A DNA stretch of 6,376 bases from an uncultured Lysobacter sp. (GTDB lineage: Bacteria > Pseudomonadota > Gammaproteobacteria > Xanthomonadales > Xanthomonadaceae): contig CADCUA010000496.1 in NCBI GenBank assembly GCA_902805755.1, forward strand, positions 1 through 6,376, given 5' to 3'. The notes beneath the pieces were generated by a model, which ran no database searches, had not been told where the DNA came from, and was given only the letters and a program-made list of their open reading frames with translations. Below are positions 1 to 6,310 of the stretch, piece after piece. The position numbers and the translations under genes were made by a program. The stretch's first letter is position 1; each line of letters opens with the position of its first letter.

Positions 1-1109
1 ACCGCGACGCGCGCGAGGTTGAGCGCAGCCTGCGCGCCCGATTGCGGTGCCACTGCGGCGCCGATGCCCTGCAGCATGAACAACGCCAGCAGCGAGATCA
101 GCAGGAACGCATGGCTGTACAGCGCCACGACCAGGTGCTCGAGGTAGCTGTATCCGCTGCGCAGGTACAGCAGTCTGAGCAGCAGCGCGAACACCGGCAC
201 CAGCACGAACAGTGCGCTCGGAACCGCGGCAAGCATCGCCCGCACGAACGAGGCCTCTCCCCCGTTGAAGCGTTTGGCATTGCGTTCGGCATTGCCTAGC
301 TTGTGATTGAGCCAGCGGTCTCCCACCGGCGGCAGCCAGGCGATGTCGAACGGGTTACCGGTTTCGTGCCAAGGCTGGAGCGGGTTACGTCGCGTCCCGA
401 CGCTGAGCTCGGACACGACGTCGTTGAAACTCTCGCCTTCCTCATCCTTGACCGCCGCGCGTGCGGCCTCGCCGCCGGCAGTCCGCACCGCGGTCCCGGT
501 TCCGGTGGCCACCGATTCGGGCGCTGATGCGGGCGCGGCTGACGCCGGCGGTCCGGACGCACCCGTGGCAGACGGCTGCGTGCGACGCAGGCTGGCGATG
601 CGCTTGGCGGCCTGCGCGCGCACTTCGCGCTCGCTCTGCTCGAATGCCTGCGCGGCGCCGGGCACCCAGCCGGCGGCGCGTCGCTCGTCGCGCAGTTCCG
701 CAATCGCCTGCTCGAGCCGCCGCTCGACTTCCACCACGGTCGTCGCCCGGTCGACGCTCAGGTCGCGCGTGTCCACCTGCACGATCGAAACCGGCTCGCC
801 ACGGTCCAGCGTCAGCGTGCCGATGAAGAACGTGAGCACCGTCAGGACCACGAACAGCCGCAGCGGCGCGATGTAGCACACGCGGTGGCCGGCAAGGTAG
901 GCGCTGGCGACGTGGCCGGGGCGGAACAGCTCACGCAGGGTGCGAAACACCCGGCCGTCGAGGTGCCAGAACGATTCGAACACTTCCTCGATCGCGTGGG
1001 CGGTGTGGCGCAGCGGGTTCGCCGCGGCCTGGCCGCAGGCGTGGCAGTAGGCGCCGCCAAGCGGTGTCGTGCAGTTTTCGCACGCGGTCGGAACATCGCG
1101 GGTGTGCAT
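1..1109 (-). CDS. DUF3667 zinc-ribbon membrane protein, 3'-truncated by window edge
   Basis: Reading the minus strand from ATG at 1109 gives an open frame of 369 codons with no stop before the window edge, so the C-terminus is missing. The start is supported by GAAGGA (1121-1116) six bases upstream. Residues 10-27 form a zinc ribbon with C10-x2-C13 and C22-x2-C25, ending in CGQ, which is the signature of DUF3667 proteins. It is followed by the family-typical segment with E41-E42 and the GRVFRTLRELFRPG stretch (52-65). A membrane helix lies near 82-100. A soluble insert (about 102-285) has a charged, probably helical part and an Ala/Pro/Ser-rich low-complexity part. Two more helices lie near 289-309 and 325-347. 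The family has no established biochemical function; it is an inner-membrane protein, and the ribbon probably faces the cytoplasm (inference). The gene is divergent from the MATE gene. The family call is firm; the role is unknown. Confidence 0.87.
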   Translation of the reverse strand, partial: MHTRDVPTACENCTTPLGGAYCHACGQAAANPLRHTAHAIEEVFESFWHLDGRVFRTLRELFRPGHVASAYLAGHRVCYIAPLRLFVVLTVLTFFIGTLTLDRGEPVSIVQVDTRDLSVDRATTVVEVERRLEQAIAELRDERRAAGWVPGAAQAFEQSEREVRAQAAKRIASLRRTQPSATGASGPPASAAPASAPESVATGTGTAVRTAGGEAARAAVKDEEGESFNDVVSELSVGTRRNPLQPWHETGNPFDIAWLPPVGDRWLNHKLGNAERNAKRFNGGEASFVRAMLAAVPSALFVLVPVFALLLRLLYLRSGYSYLEHLVVALYSHAFLLISLLALFMLQGIGAAVAPQSGAQAALNLARVA

Positions 1110-1180
1110 GGTCGATCCTTCGTGTCGCTGTGCGCCACACCGTCCCCGGGCCGCTGCTCGCGCCGTCGGTGCAGGCGCGC

Positions 1181-1209
1181 AGGGTAGCTGCAGACGGCCC
1201 CGCTGCCGA
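1181..1209 (-). promoter_or_regulatory. Candidate promoter for the DUF3667 gene
   Basis: On the minus strand, TCGGCA (1209-1204, four of six to TTGACA) lies 17 bases from TACCCT (1186-1181), within the context GCTACCCTGC. Transcription would start near 1174, giving a leader of about 65 bases. The spacing is ideal, but both boxes are imperfect and no experiment supports it. Confidence 0.35.
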
Positions 1210-1236
1210 GCGCGCGGTGGCGGCTGCAGGCCATCT

Positions 1237-1268
1237 TTGACCCGTGATGCACGCCCGCCGGCTACACT
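1237..1268 (+). promoter_or_regulatory. Candidate promoter for the MATE gene
   Basis: TACACT (1263-1268) within GGCTACACTCG is a good -10 box for this kind of genome. The best -35 is TTGACC (1237-1242), five of six to consensus, but the spacer is 20 bases, longer than the usual 16-18. Either the -35 is used weakly or the promoter depends mainly on the -10. The leader to the ATG at 1338 would be about 62 bases. Confidence 0.4.
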
Positions 1269-1337
1269 CGCCGCCCTCGCGAACCGGCACCAGCGCCAGC
1301 CCTCACGGCCGCGCGGCCGCAGTCGCCGGACCGTCCG

Positions 1338-2723
1338 ATGTCCTTGATTTCCCCCCTGCCGGGCCTGCGCGCCGAGGTGCGCACCACCGCCGTGCTCGCC
1401 GCGCCGCTCGTGGCCGGGCACGTGTCGACCGGGCTGATCAGCTTCGTCGACAGCGTGATCGCCGGGCGCCACGGCACGCAGACGCTGGCGGCGGTCGCGG
1501 TCGGCACCGCGCTGTTCTGGCTGCCGGTCGTGGTGCCGATGGGCACGCTGATGGCGTTGCCGCCGTCGGTCTCGCAACTCGACGGCGCCGGCCGCCGCGG
1601 CGAGATCGGTGCGCTGTTCCGCCAGGCGCTGTGGCTGGCGCTGCTGCTGGGCGTGGTGCTGTTCGCATTCCTCACGTTCGTGGTGCATGCGCTCGAGCCG
1701 ATGGGCATCTCCAGCGCGATCGCGCCGGGCGCGAGCGCGTTCCTGCACGGCATCCGCTGGGGCGTGCCGGCGCTCACGCTGTTTTTCTGCATGCGCTACC
1801 TGGCCGAAGGGCTGCACTGGACGCAGCCGACGATGGTGCTGAGTGCCGCGGGGCTGCTGGTGCTGATGCCGCTGGGTTACGCGCTCACGTTCGGGCGCTA
1901 CGGCCTGCCGGAACTGGGCGCCGGCGGGCTGGGCATCGCGTCGGCCGCGATGATGTGGATGCAGGCGGCGGGCTTTGCGCTGGTGCTGTGGCGCGCGCGG
2001 CGCTTTGCGGACCTGCGCCTGTTCGAGCGCTTCGACCCGCCGCGCTGGCCGGCGATCCGCGGGCTGCTCGGCACCGGCCTGCCGATCGGTGTCACCGTGA
2101 TGATGGAAGGCAGCCTGTTCATCGTCACCGCGCTGCTGATCGGGCGCCTAGGCGACGTGCCGGCCGCCGCGCACCAGATCGCGATCAACGTCGCGAGCCT
2201 GTGCTTCATGGTGCCGATGGGGCTTGCCGAAGCGACCACCGTGCGCGTCGGCCACGCGCTCGGTCGCAGCGACCTGGCCGGCGTACGCCGCGCCGCCGTG
2301 GCCGGCATCGTGATCGTGCTCGGCACGCAGCTGCTCTCCGGCGCCGCGCTGCTGCTGGGCAACGAGGTGGTCGTCGGCTTCTATACCGACGACGCGGCGG
2401 TCGCGGCGCTTGCCGCCTCGCTGCTGCTGTATGCGGCGGCGTTCCAGTTTCCCGATGGCGTGCAGGTGCTCTCGGCCGGCGCGCTGCGCGGGCTGCACGA
2501 CACCCGCGTGCCGATGGGTCTGGCGGCGTTCGCGTACTGGGGCGTGGGCATGCCGCTGGGCGCGGGGCTCGGGCTTGGCCTGGGCTGGGGCCCGAAGGGC
2601 ATGTGGCTGGGCCTGATCGCCGGGCTCAGCGTCGCCGCGGTGCTGCTCGGCGCGCGACTGTGGCGCGCGAGCACGCCACAGCGCCTTGCGAAGCGGGCGG
2701 GGCTGATGGAAGTGGATGAATGA
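1338..2723 (+). CDS. MATE family (NorM/MdtK-type) multidrug efflux transporter
   Basis: The protein has 461 residues, the usual MATE length, and is strongly hydrophobic, with a pattern consistent with 12 membrane helices in two six-helix halves. The N-half carries D38 in helix 1 (VDSVIAG) and the LAAVAVGTALFW stretch (50-61). The C-half opens with E257-G258 and continues into AAAHQIAINV. A later helix carries D373 in the context FPDGVQ. D38, E257 and D373 line up with the conserved acidic residues D36, E255 and D371 of Vibrio cholerae NorM, which couple cation entry to drug export, so the pump looks functional. It would use Na+ or H+ antiport to expel cationic or amphipathic compounds across the inner membrane; the actual substrates cannot be read from sequence. 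The ribosome-binding site is weak (GGA at 1328-1330). The gene ends 93 bases before sppA, with no terminator seen between, so read-through into sppA is possible. Confidence 0.93.
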   Translation: MSLISPLPGLRAEVRTTAVLAAPLVAGHVSTGLISFVDSVIAGRHGTQTLAAVAVGTALFWLPVVVPMGTLMALPPSVSQLDGAGRRGEIGALFRQALWLALLLGVVLFAFLTFVVHALEPMGISSAIAPGASAFLHGIRWGVPALTLFFCMRYLAEGLHWTQPTMVLSAAGLLVLMPLGYALTFGRYGLPELGAGGLGIASAAMMWMQAAGFALVLWRARRFADLRLFERFDPPRWPAIRGLLGTGLPIGVTVMMEGSLFIVTALLIGRLGDVPAAAHQIAINVASLCFMVPMGLAEATTVRVGHALGRSDLAGVRRAAVAGIVIVLGTQLLSGAALLLGNEVVVGFYTDDAAVAALAASLLLYAAAFQFPDGVQVLSAGALRGLHDTRVPMGLAAFAYWGVGMPLGAGLGLGLGWGPKGMWLGLIAGLSVAAVLLGARLWRASTPQRLAKRAGLMEVDE

Positions 2724-2762
2724 ACCGCGACGTGCCGCACTTGGCGTGGTGACGAATGGCGG

Positions 2763-2791
2763 ATGACCGTCGTGCGCGCGGCCGGTAGGCT
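2763..2791 (+). promoter_or_regulatory. Candidate sppA promoter
   Basis: ATGACC (2763-2768, four of six to TTGACA) and TAGGCT (2786-2791, four of six to TATAAT) are separated by exactly 17 bases. Transcription would start near 2798, leaving a leader of about 20 bases. This also argues against the upstream in-frame ATG at 2763, because that codon would lie in the -35 box. Confidence 0.45.
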
Positions 2792-2816
2792 GCACGCCTT
2801 GTATTGGAGTGCATCA

Positions 2817-4703
2817 ATGAACGAACCCCGTCGTCGTGGCCCGGTCGCGCGTTTTTTCATCGGCCTGTGGGATGCGATGAACTTCACCCGGCGGCTGGTG
2901 TTCAACCTGCTGTTCCTGCTGCTGCTGTTCGCATTCATCGCCGCGCTCGGCGCCGGTGACCGCGCCCAGCCGCTGCTCGAGCGCAGCACGCTGGTGATCG
3001 CGCCCAAGGGCGCGCTGGTGGAGCAGTACACCTCCGACCCCGCGAGCCGTGCGATCAGCAAGGCGATGGGCGACGACCGCGGCGAAGTGCAGCTGCGCGA
3101 CGTGCTACGCGCGCTCGATGCTGCGCGCACCGATCGCAACATCGAACGCGTGGTGCTGCAGCTGGACGAGCTGCAGGGTGGCGGCATGGCGTCGATGCGT
3201 GAGGTCGCGACCGCGATCGCGCGTGTGCGCGCCAGCGGCAAGCAGGTGATCGCATTCGCCGAGATGATGGACCAGAAGCAGTACCTGCTCGCCGCGCAGG
3301 CGAACGAGGTCTATCTCGATCCCATGGGCGGCATGCTGCTCGAAGGCCTCTCGCGCTATCGCCAGTACTACCGCCAGGCGCTGGAGGACAAGCTCGGCGT
3401 CGACGTGCACCTGTTCAAGGTCGGCGAATACAAGTCTGCGGCCGAGCCCTACGTGCTGGACCAGGCGTCGCCGGAAGCGAAGGAAGCGGACCTGTTCTGG
3501 ATGAACGACGTGTGGCAGCGCTACCTCGTCGACATCGCGAAGGCGCGCAAGCTCGACCCCGCGCGTCTGGCCGCGGAGATCGAATCGATGCCGGCCGGCA
3601 TCGAGGCCGTCCAGGGCGATCTCGCGCGCTACGCGCTGGACCGCAAGCTCGTGGACGGACTCAAGACACGTGAGGAACTCGAAACCCTGCTGACCGAGCG
3701 CGGCGTAGCGGACGACGATGCCGAAGGTGGCTTCCGCCAGGTCTCGCTGGGCGAATACATCGGCCATCTCGAACGCGCACTGCCGGGCGCGGTCGATGCA
3801 CGGCCCCAGGTCGCGATCGTGGTCGCCGAAGGCTCGATCACCAGCGGCGAACAGCCGCCGGGCACGATCGGCGGCGAATCGACCGCCGCGCTGCTGCGCG
3901 ACGCGCGCGACGACGAGAAGGTCAAGTCGGTCGTGCTGCGCGTGGATTCGCCCGGCGGCGAAGTGTTCGCGTCCGAACAGATCCGCCGTGAAGTCATCGA
4001 ACTCAAGAAGGCCGGCAAGCCGGTGGTGGTGTCGATGGGCGACCTGGCCGCGTCCGGCGGCTACTGGATCAGCATGAACGCCGATCGCATCTACGCCGAC
4101 GCATCCACGATCACCGGCTCGATCGGCATCTTCGGCCTGATCCCGACGATCCCGCGCGCGCTGGACAAGATCGGCGTGCACACCGACGGCGTGAGCACGA
4201 CGCGTTTTGCCGGCGCATTCGACATCACCCGCCCGCTGGACCCCGGCGTCGGCCAGGTGATACAGGCGGTGATCAACAAGGGCTACCGCGATTTCACCGG
4301 CAAGGTTGCCGAAGCGCGCAAGCGTCCAGTCGAACAGGTCGATGCGGTCGCGCGCGGCCGCGTGTGGAGCGGCGCGCAGGCGCGCGAGCGCGGGCTGGTG
4401 GACGAGGTCGGCGGCCTGCAGACGGCGATCGACGATGCCGCGCGGCGCGCCAAGCTCGGCAAGAGCGACGAGTACCGCGTGCGTTATGTCGAAAAGGCGG
4501 CCACGCCGTTCGAGCGCTTCTTCACCGGCATGGCCGAAAGCCGCATTGCCGGCGCGTGGCTGCGCGAATCGGATTTCGCGCGCGGGCTGCTCGCGCATGC
4601 GATGCCTCAGGTCGCCAGCGACCTGAAATTCCTGGAAAGCGCGATCCAGCCCACGCGCGGCGTGCCGGTAAAGGCGCTCGCGTACTGCTTCTGCGAGCTG
4701 TAA
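2817..4703 (+). CDS. sppA: Signal peptide peptidase SppA, 67K type (protease IV)
   Basis: This 628-residue inner-membrane serine protease (family S49) degrades signal peptides left in the membrane after secretion. The ATG at 2817 is chosen because GGAG (2806-2809) sits seven bases upstream; an in-frame ATG at 2763 would add 18 non-conserved residues and overlap the promoter. A single N-terminal membrane anchor spans about 27-44 (LVFNLLFLLLLFAFIAALG). Two S49 half-domains follow, at about 110-290 and 330-490. The Ser-Lys dyad is intact: K206 in GEYKSAAEPYV and S413 in LAASGGYWIS, equivalent to K209 and S409 of E. coli SppA (618 residues). The substrate-side stretch TGSIGIFG is also present. 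The length matches the double-domain form rather than the short single-domain bacterial SppA/SohB type. The last residues (AYCFCEL) contain two cysteines. It has its own candidate promoter and is followed by two hairpins. Confidence 0.96.
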   Translation: MNEPRRRGPVARFFIGLWDAMNFTRRLVFNLLFLLLLFAFIAALGAGDRAQPLLERSTLVIAPKGALVEQYTSDPASRAISKAMGDDRGEVQLRDVLRALDAARTDRNIERVVLQLDELQGGGMASMREVATAIARVRASGKQVIAFAEMMDQKQYLLAAQANEVYLDPMGGMLLEGLSRYRQYYRQALEDKLGVDVHLFKVGEYKSAAEPYVLDQASPEAKEADLFWMNDVWQRYLVDIAKARKLDPARLAAEIESMPAGIEAVQGDLARYALDRKLVDGLKTREELETLLTERGVADDDAEGGFRQVSLGEYIGHLERALPGAVDARPQVAIVVAEGSITSGEQPPGTIGGESTAALLRDARDDEKVKSVVLRVDSPGGEVFASEQIRREVIELKKAGKPVVVSMGDLAASGGYWISMNADRIYADASTITGSIGIFGLIPTIPRALDKIGVHTDGVSTTRFAGAFDITRPLDPGVGQVIQAVINKGYRDFTGKVAEARKRPVEQVDAVARGRVWSGAQARERGLVDEVGGLQTAIDDAARRAKLGKSDEYRVRYVEKAATPFERFFTGMAESRIAGAWLRESDFARGLLAHAMPQVASDLKFLESAIQPTRGVPVKALAYCFCEL

Positions 4704-4734
4704 GCGACACAGCCGCGCGCCGCCCTGGCGCGCA

Positions 4735-4770
4735 GCACGGTGCAGCATCGATGGATGCGCTGCGCCGTGC
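4735..4770 (+). terminator. Long imperfect hairpin 3' of sppA (probable transcript end or stabiliser)
   Basis: GCACGGTGCAGCATC (4735-4749) pairs with GATGCGCTGCGCCGTGC (4754-4770) across a GATG loop, giving about 15 pairs with one T-G wobble and a two-base bulge. It begins 32 bases after the sppA stop, between convergent genes, where a terminator is expected. No T-run follows, so it is not a classical intrinsic terminator. It may act as a Rho-related or mRNA-stabilising 3' structure. Confidence 0.5.
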
Positions 4771-4776
4771 CTGGTC

Positions 4777-4794
4777 CCGGGCTGCGCAGCCCGG
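4777..4794. repeat. Perfect 18-bp palindrome, second hairpin 3' of sppA
   Basis: CCGGGCTGCGCAGCCCGG is perfectly self-complementary. The flanking GTGCC (4767-4771) can also pair with GGCAC (4793-4797) if TGGTCCC is bulged out and the outer pairs of the palindrome open. That pairing would compete with the first hairpin, which uses the same GTGC. No T-run follows. It could be part of the sppA transcript end, a REP-like element or a protein-binding palindrome; the sequence alone does not decide. Confidence 0.5.
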
Positions 4795-4847
4795 CACGCG
4801 CACGCTATGACGATGGGCGCGCTTGCGGCTTTCGCGGATCACAAGTG

Positions 4848-4904
4848 CGGCAACCGCGCCGCGCTCCGGCAACCGCGCCGCGCTCCGGCAACCGCGCCGC
4901 GCGC
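4848..4904. repeat. Three tandem copies of a 19-bp unit
   Basis: The unit CGGCAACCGCGCCGCGCTC occurs at 4848-4866 and 4867-4885 without change, and at 4886-4904 with one change (T to G at unit position 18). It lies in the non-coding gap between the convergent sppA and lipoprotein genes. Near-identity of the copies suggests recent slippage or unequal exchange, so copy number may vary between strains. The 19-base length would shift frame, which fits a non-coding location. No function is evident. Confidence 0.9.
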
Positions 4905-4931
4905 CTCGCAGCCTGAGCCAGATAGGTGCAG

Positions 4932-5057
4932 CTACGCGACCGCCGCAGCAGCGGCGGATGCGCTTGCACGCGGCTCCGGCGGCTGTTCCTTGTCCGGCGC
5001 GGTCGGCTTGGAACATGCAGCCAGCAGCAACAGCATCACGAGTGCGGCAGCTTTCAT
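4932..5057 (-). CDS. Tiny Ala-rich lipoprotein (hypothetical)
   Basis: The frame encodes 41 residues starting at ATG 5057, with a strong GAGGAG ribosome-binding site (5072-5067) nine bases upstream. The N-terminus is a textbook lipoprotein signal: K2, a hydrophobic run at 3-12, and lipobox L12-A13-A14-C15. Serine at +2 predicts export to the outer membrane by the Lol system. The mature part is only 27 residues: a Lys/Pro/Glu-containing stretch, then a tail with a run of five alanines. I do not recognise a domain. It could be a member of the small proline-rich lipoproteins common in this family, or the remnant of a longer one whose helical C-terminus was lost; the 19-bp repeats begin 27 bases past its stop. 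It is divergent from the SDR gene and convergent with sppA. A longer minus-strand frame reaching 5963 is antisense shadow of the SDR gene, not part of this protein. Confidence 0.72.
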   Translation of the reverse strand: MKAAALVMLLLLAACSKPTAPDKEQPPEPRASASAAAAAVA

Positions 5058-5084
5058 CGCGGCGTTCTCCTCGGGGCGTGCGGC

Positions 5085-5091
5085 TATCCTA
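5085..5091. promoter_or_regulatory. Overlapping -10-like boxes between the lipoprotein and SDR genes
   Basis: On the plus strand TATCCT (5085-5090) could be the -10 box of the SDR gene, giving a leader of about 45 bases. On the minus strand TAGGAT (5091-5086) could be the -10 box of the lipoprotein gene, giving a leader of about 20 bases. Neither has a convincing -35 at normal spacing. If both are used, the two promoters compete for the same bases. Confidence 0.28.
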
Positions 5092-5141
5092 CGCCCGCCG
5101 CGCTGGCGCGGCCTGATCGCGCCGCAGGCGCCGGAGACTTG

Positions 5142-5918
5142 ATGGATCCCAGACGGTGGCGCCTGGATGGGCAACTGGCGCTCGTGACCGGCGGCAGCGC
5201 CGGCATCGGCCGCGCGATCGCTCGCGAACTGCTCGGCTTCGGCGCGGACGTGCTGCTGGCTGCGCGCGACGGCCCGGCGCTGGAGGCGGCGCGCGTGGAA
5301 CTGGCGGAGGAATTTGCCGAGCGCGAAGTGCATGCGTTCGTCGCCGACCTCGCGGTCGACGAGGACCGCCGCGAGCTGCTCGACTGGGTGGAGGATTTCG
5401 GCGACGGCCTGCATATCCTCGTCAACAACGCCGGCGGCAACCTCAGCAAGGCCGCGACCGAATACGCCGACAACGAGTGGCGCGAGATCTTCGAGGTCAA
5501 CGTGTTCTCCGCGTTCGAACTCTCGCGCTATGCGCACCCGCTGCTGCTGCGTCATGCCGCATCGAGCATCGTCAACGTCGGCAGCGTGTCGGGCACGACA
5601 CATGTGCGCACCGGCGCGCCGTACGGCATGAGCAAGGCGGCGCTGCACCAGATGACGAGGAACCTGGCCGTGGAATGGGCCGAGGACGGCATCCGCGTCA
5701 ACGCGGTCGCGCCCTGGTACATCCGCACGCGGCGCACGTCCGGCAAGCTTGCCGACGCGGATTATCTGGATGAGGTGCTGCTGCGCACGCCGCTGGGCCG
5801 CATCGGCGAGCCGGAGGAAGTTGCGGCGGCGGTGGCGTTCCTGTGCCTGCCGGCTGCCAGCTACGTGACCGGCGAATGCATTGCGGTCGACGGCGGTTTC
5901 CTGCGTTACGGCTTCTGA
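5142..5918 (+). CDS. SDR family oxidoreductase, tropinone-reductase-like
   Basis: This 258-residue classical short-chain dehydrogenase/reductase is a cytosolic NAD(P)(H)-dependent enzyme acting on a carbonyl or alcohol. The start at 5142 has GGAG (5133-5136) five bases upstream; upstream in-frame codons add an unrelated Cys/Arg-rich stretch. The Rossmann motif TGGSAGIG spans 16-23, and the NNAG motif is at 95-98. The catalytic set is complete: N120, S148, Y161 and K165 (YGMSK). Arg42 at the end of the second strand (LAARD) suggests NADPH preference (inference). The usual Pro-Gly after the sixth strand is Pro191-Trp192 (VAPWYIRT). The ending [13 protein letters not shown] resembles the plant tropinone reductase group, but bacterial members do not necessarily act on tropinone, and the substrate is unknown. 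It appears to be a single-gene unit closed by the strong terminator at 5950-5977. Confidence 0.93.
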   Translation: MDPRRWRLDGQLALVTGGSAGIGRAIARELLGFGADVLLAARDGPALEAARVELAEEFAEREVHAFVADLAVDEDRRELLDWVEDFGDGLHILVNNAGGNLSKAATEYADNEWREIFEVNVFSAFELSRYAHPLLLRHAASSIVNVGSVSGTTHVRTGAPYGMSKAALHQMTRNLAVEWAEDGIRVNAVAPWYIRTRRTSGKLADADYLDEVLLRTPLGRIGEPEEVAAAVAFLCLPAASYVTGECIAVDGGFLRYGF

Positions 5919-5949
5919 CAGTCCGCGTGCGGTTTCTTCTGGAATAAAG

Positions 5950-5977
5950 AAAAACGCCCGCAATCGCGGGCGTTTTT
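5950..5977. terminator. Bidirectional intrinsic terminator between SDR and KGG genes
   Basis: AAAAACGCCCGC (5950-5961) and GCGGGCGTTTTT (5966-5977) form a perfect 12-bp stem with the four-base loop AATC. The A-run before and the T-run after give a poly-U end in either direction. It lies 31 bases past the SDR stop and 27 bases past the minus-strand KGG gene's stop, so it serves both convergent transcripts. Confidence 0.93.
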
Positions 5978-6004
5978 GCAGGTGGTGGGTGGTGATTCGA
6001 TCGA

Positions 6005-6241
6005 TCAGCGTTCGTTGCCGCCGCGGTTGTTGCCACCGGACGCTTCGCCGCCCTTGCGCCCGATTTCCGACATGTGCTGACGGTCCTGACTGACCGCCTC
6101 GCCGCCCTTCTGCGCGATCTTGCGCTGCTGCTCGGAATCCATGCTCGCAAAGCCACGGTTGTCGCTGTTTCCATTGCTGGCGTTGTTGCCGCGGTTATTA
6201 CCGCCGCGATTGCCCTGGTTCGAACCGCTGTTGTTAGCCAT
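6005..6241 (-). CDS. KGG-repeat stress-induced small protein (YciG/GsiB-like)
   Basis: The 78-residue protein is extremely hydrophilic and starts at ATG 6241 with GGAG (6251-6248) six bases upstream. The core RGFASMDSEQQRKIAQKGGEAV (from 29) is followed by a second KGG unit, SEIGRKGGEAS (58-68). These are the stress-induced bacterial acidophilic repeat (KGG, PF10685) found in E. coli YciG, Bacillus GsiB and fungal Con-10. Residues 3-28 and 69-76 are Asn/Gly/Arg low-complexity segments that flank the core on both sides. There is no signal peptide or membrane helix, so it is probably cytoplasmic and disordered. Family members are typically induced in stationary phase or under desiccation, heat or osmotic stress and are linked in some bacteria to motility; the exact role here is inferred from family only. 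It is convergent with the SDR gene and shares its terminator. No clear sigma-70 or RpoS promoter was found in the 135 bases upstream. Confidence 0.9.
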   Translation of the reverse strand: MANNSGSNQGNRGGNNRGNNASNGNSDNRGFASMDSEQQRKIAQKGGEAVSQDRQHMSEIGRKGGEASGGNNRGGNER

Positions 6242-6285
6242 CTGTCACTCCGTTGTGTGCAGCGCCATGCGCCGCTTCGACATTG

Positions 6286-6310
6286 GTCACGCACCGATCG
6301 TGCGTGTGAC
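6286..6310. promoter_or_regulatory. Inverted repeat upstream of the KGG gene
   Basis: CACGCAC (6288-6294) and GTGCGTG (6300-6306) are perfect 7-bp arms around CGATC. With a two-base bulge the symmetry extends to GT (6286-6287) and AC (6309-6310). It lies 45-69 bases upstream of the KGG start codon, a plausible position for an operator or for a leader-RNA hairpin. A weaker repeat, CAGCAC/GTGCTG, occurs at 6318-6343. No regulator is identified. Confidence 0.35.

Noticed and set aside
296..879. Several open frames on both strands at the left end
   Set aside because: The true gene there is the minus-strand DUF3667 frame running off the edge; the others are shadows without domains.
1244..2719. 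Plus-strand frame of 491 codons overlapping the MATE gene
   Set aside because: It is an Arg/Ala-rich shadow in another frame; the MATE frame has conserved motifs and membrane helices.
2763..2816. Upstream ATG extending SppA by 18 residues
   Set aside because: It lacks a good ribosome-binding site, overlaps the likely promoter, and the ATG at 2817 has GGAG at proper spacing.
3105..4748. Minus-strand open frame of 547 codons antisense to sppA
   Set aside because: It mirrors a clearly conserved gene. Its length comes from high GC and codon bias, its composition is His/Arg/Ala-rich, and it has no recognisable domain.
4848..4904. CRISPR array
   Set aside because: The copies abut with no spacers and number only three, so this is a simple tandem repeat.
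4926..5141. In-frame upstream extension of the SDR by 72 codons
   Set aside because: The extension is antisense to the lipoprotein gene and unlike any SDR N-terminus; the start at 5142 has GGAG and places the TGxxxGIG motif at the usual position.
4932..5963. Minus-strand open frame of 343 codons ending in the lipoprotein sequence
   Set aside because: Only the last 41 codons form a sensible protein, with their own ribosome-binding site. The rest is antisense to the SDR gene.
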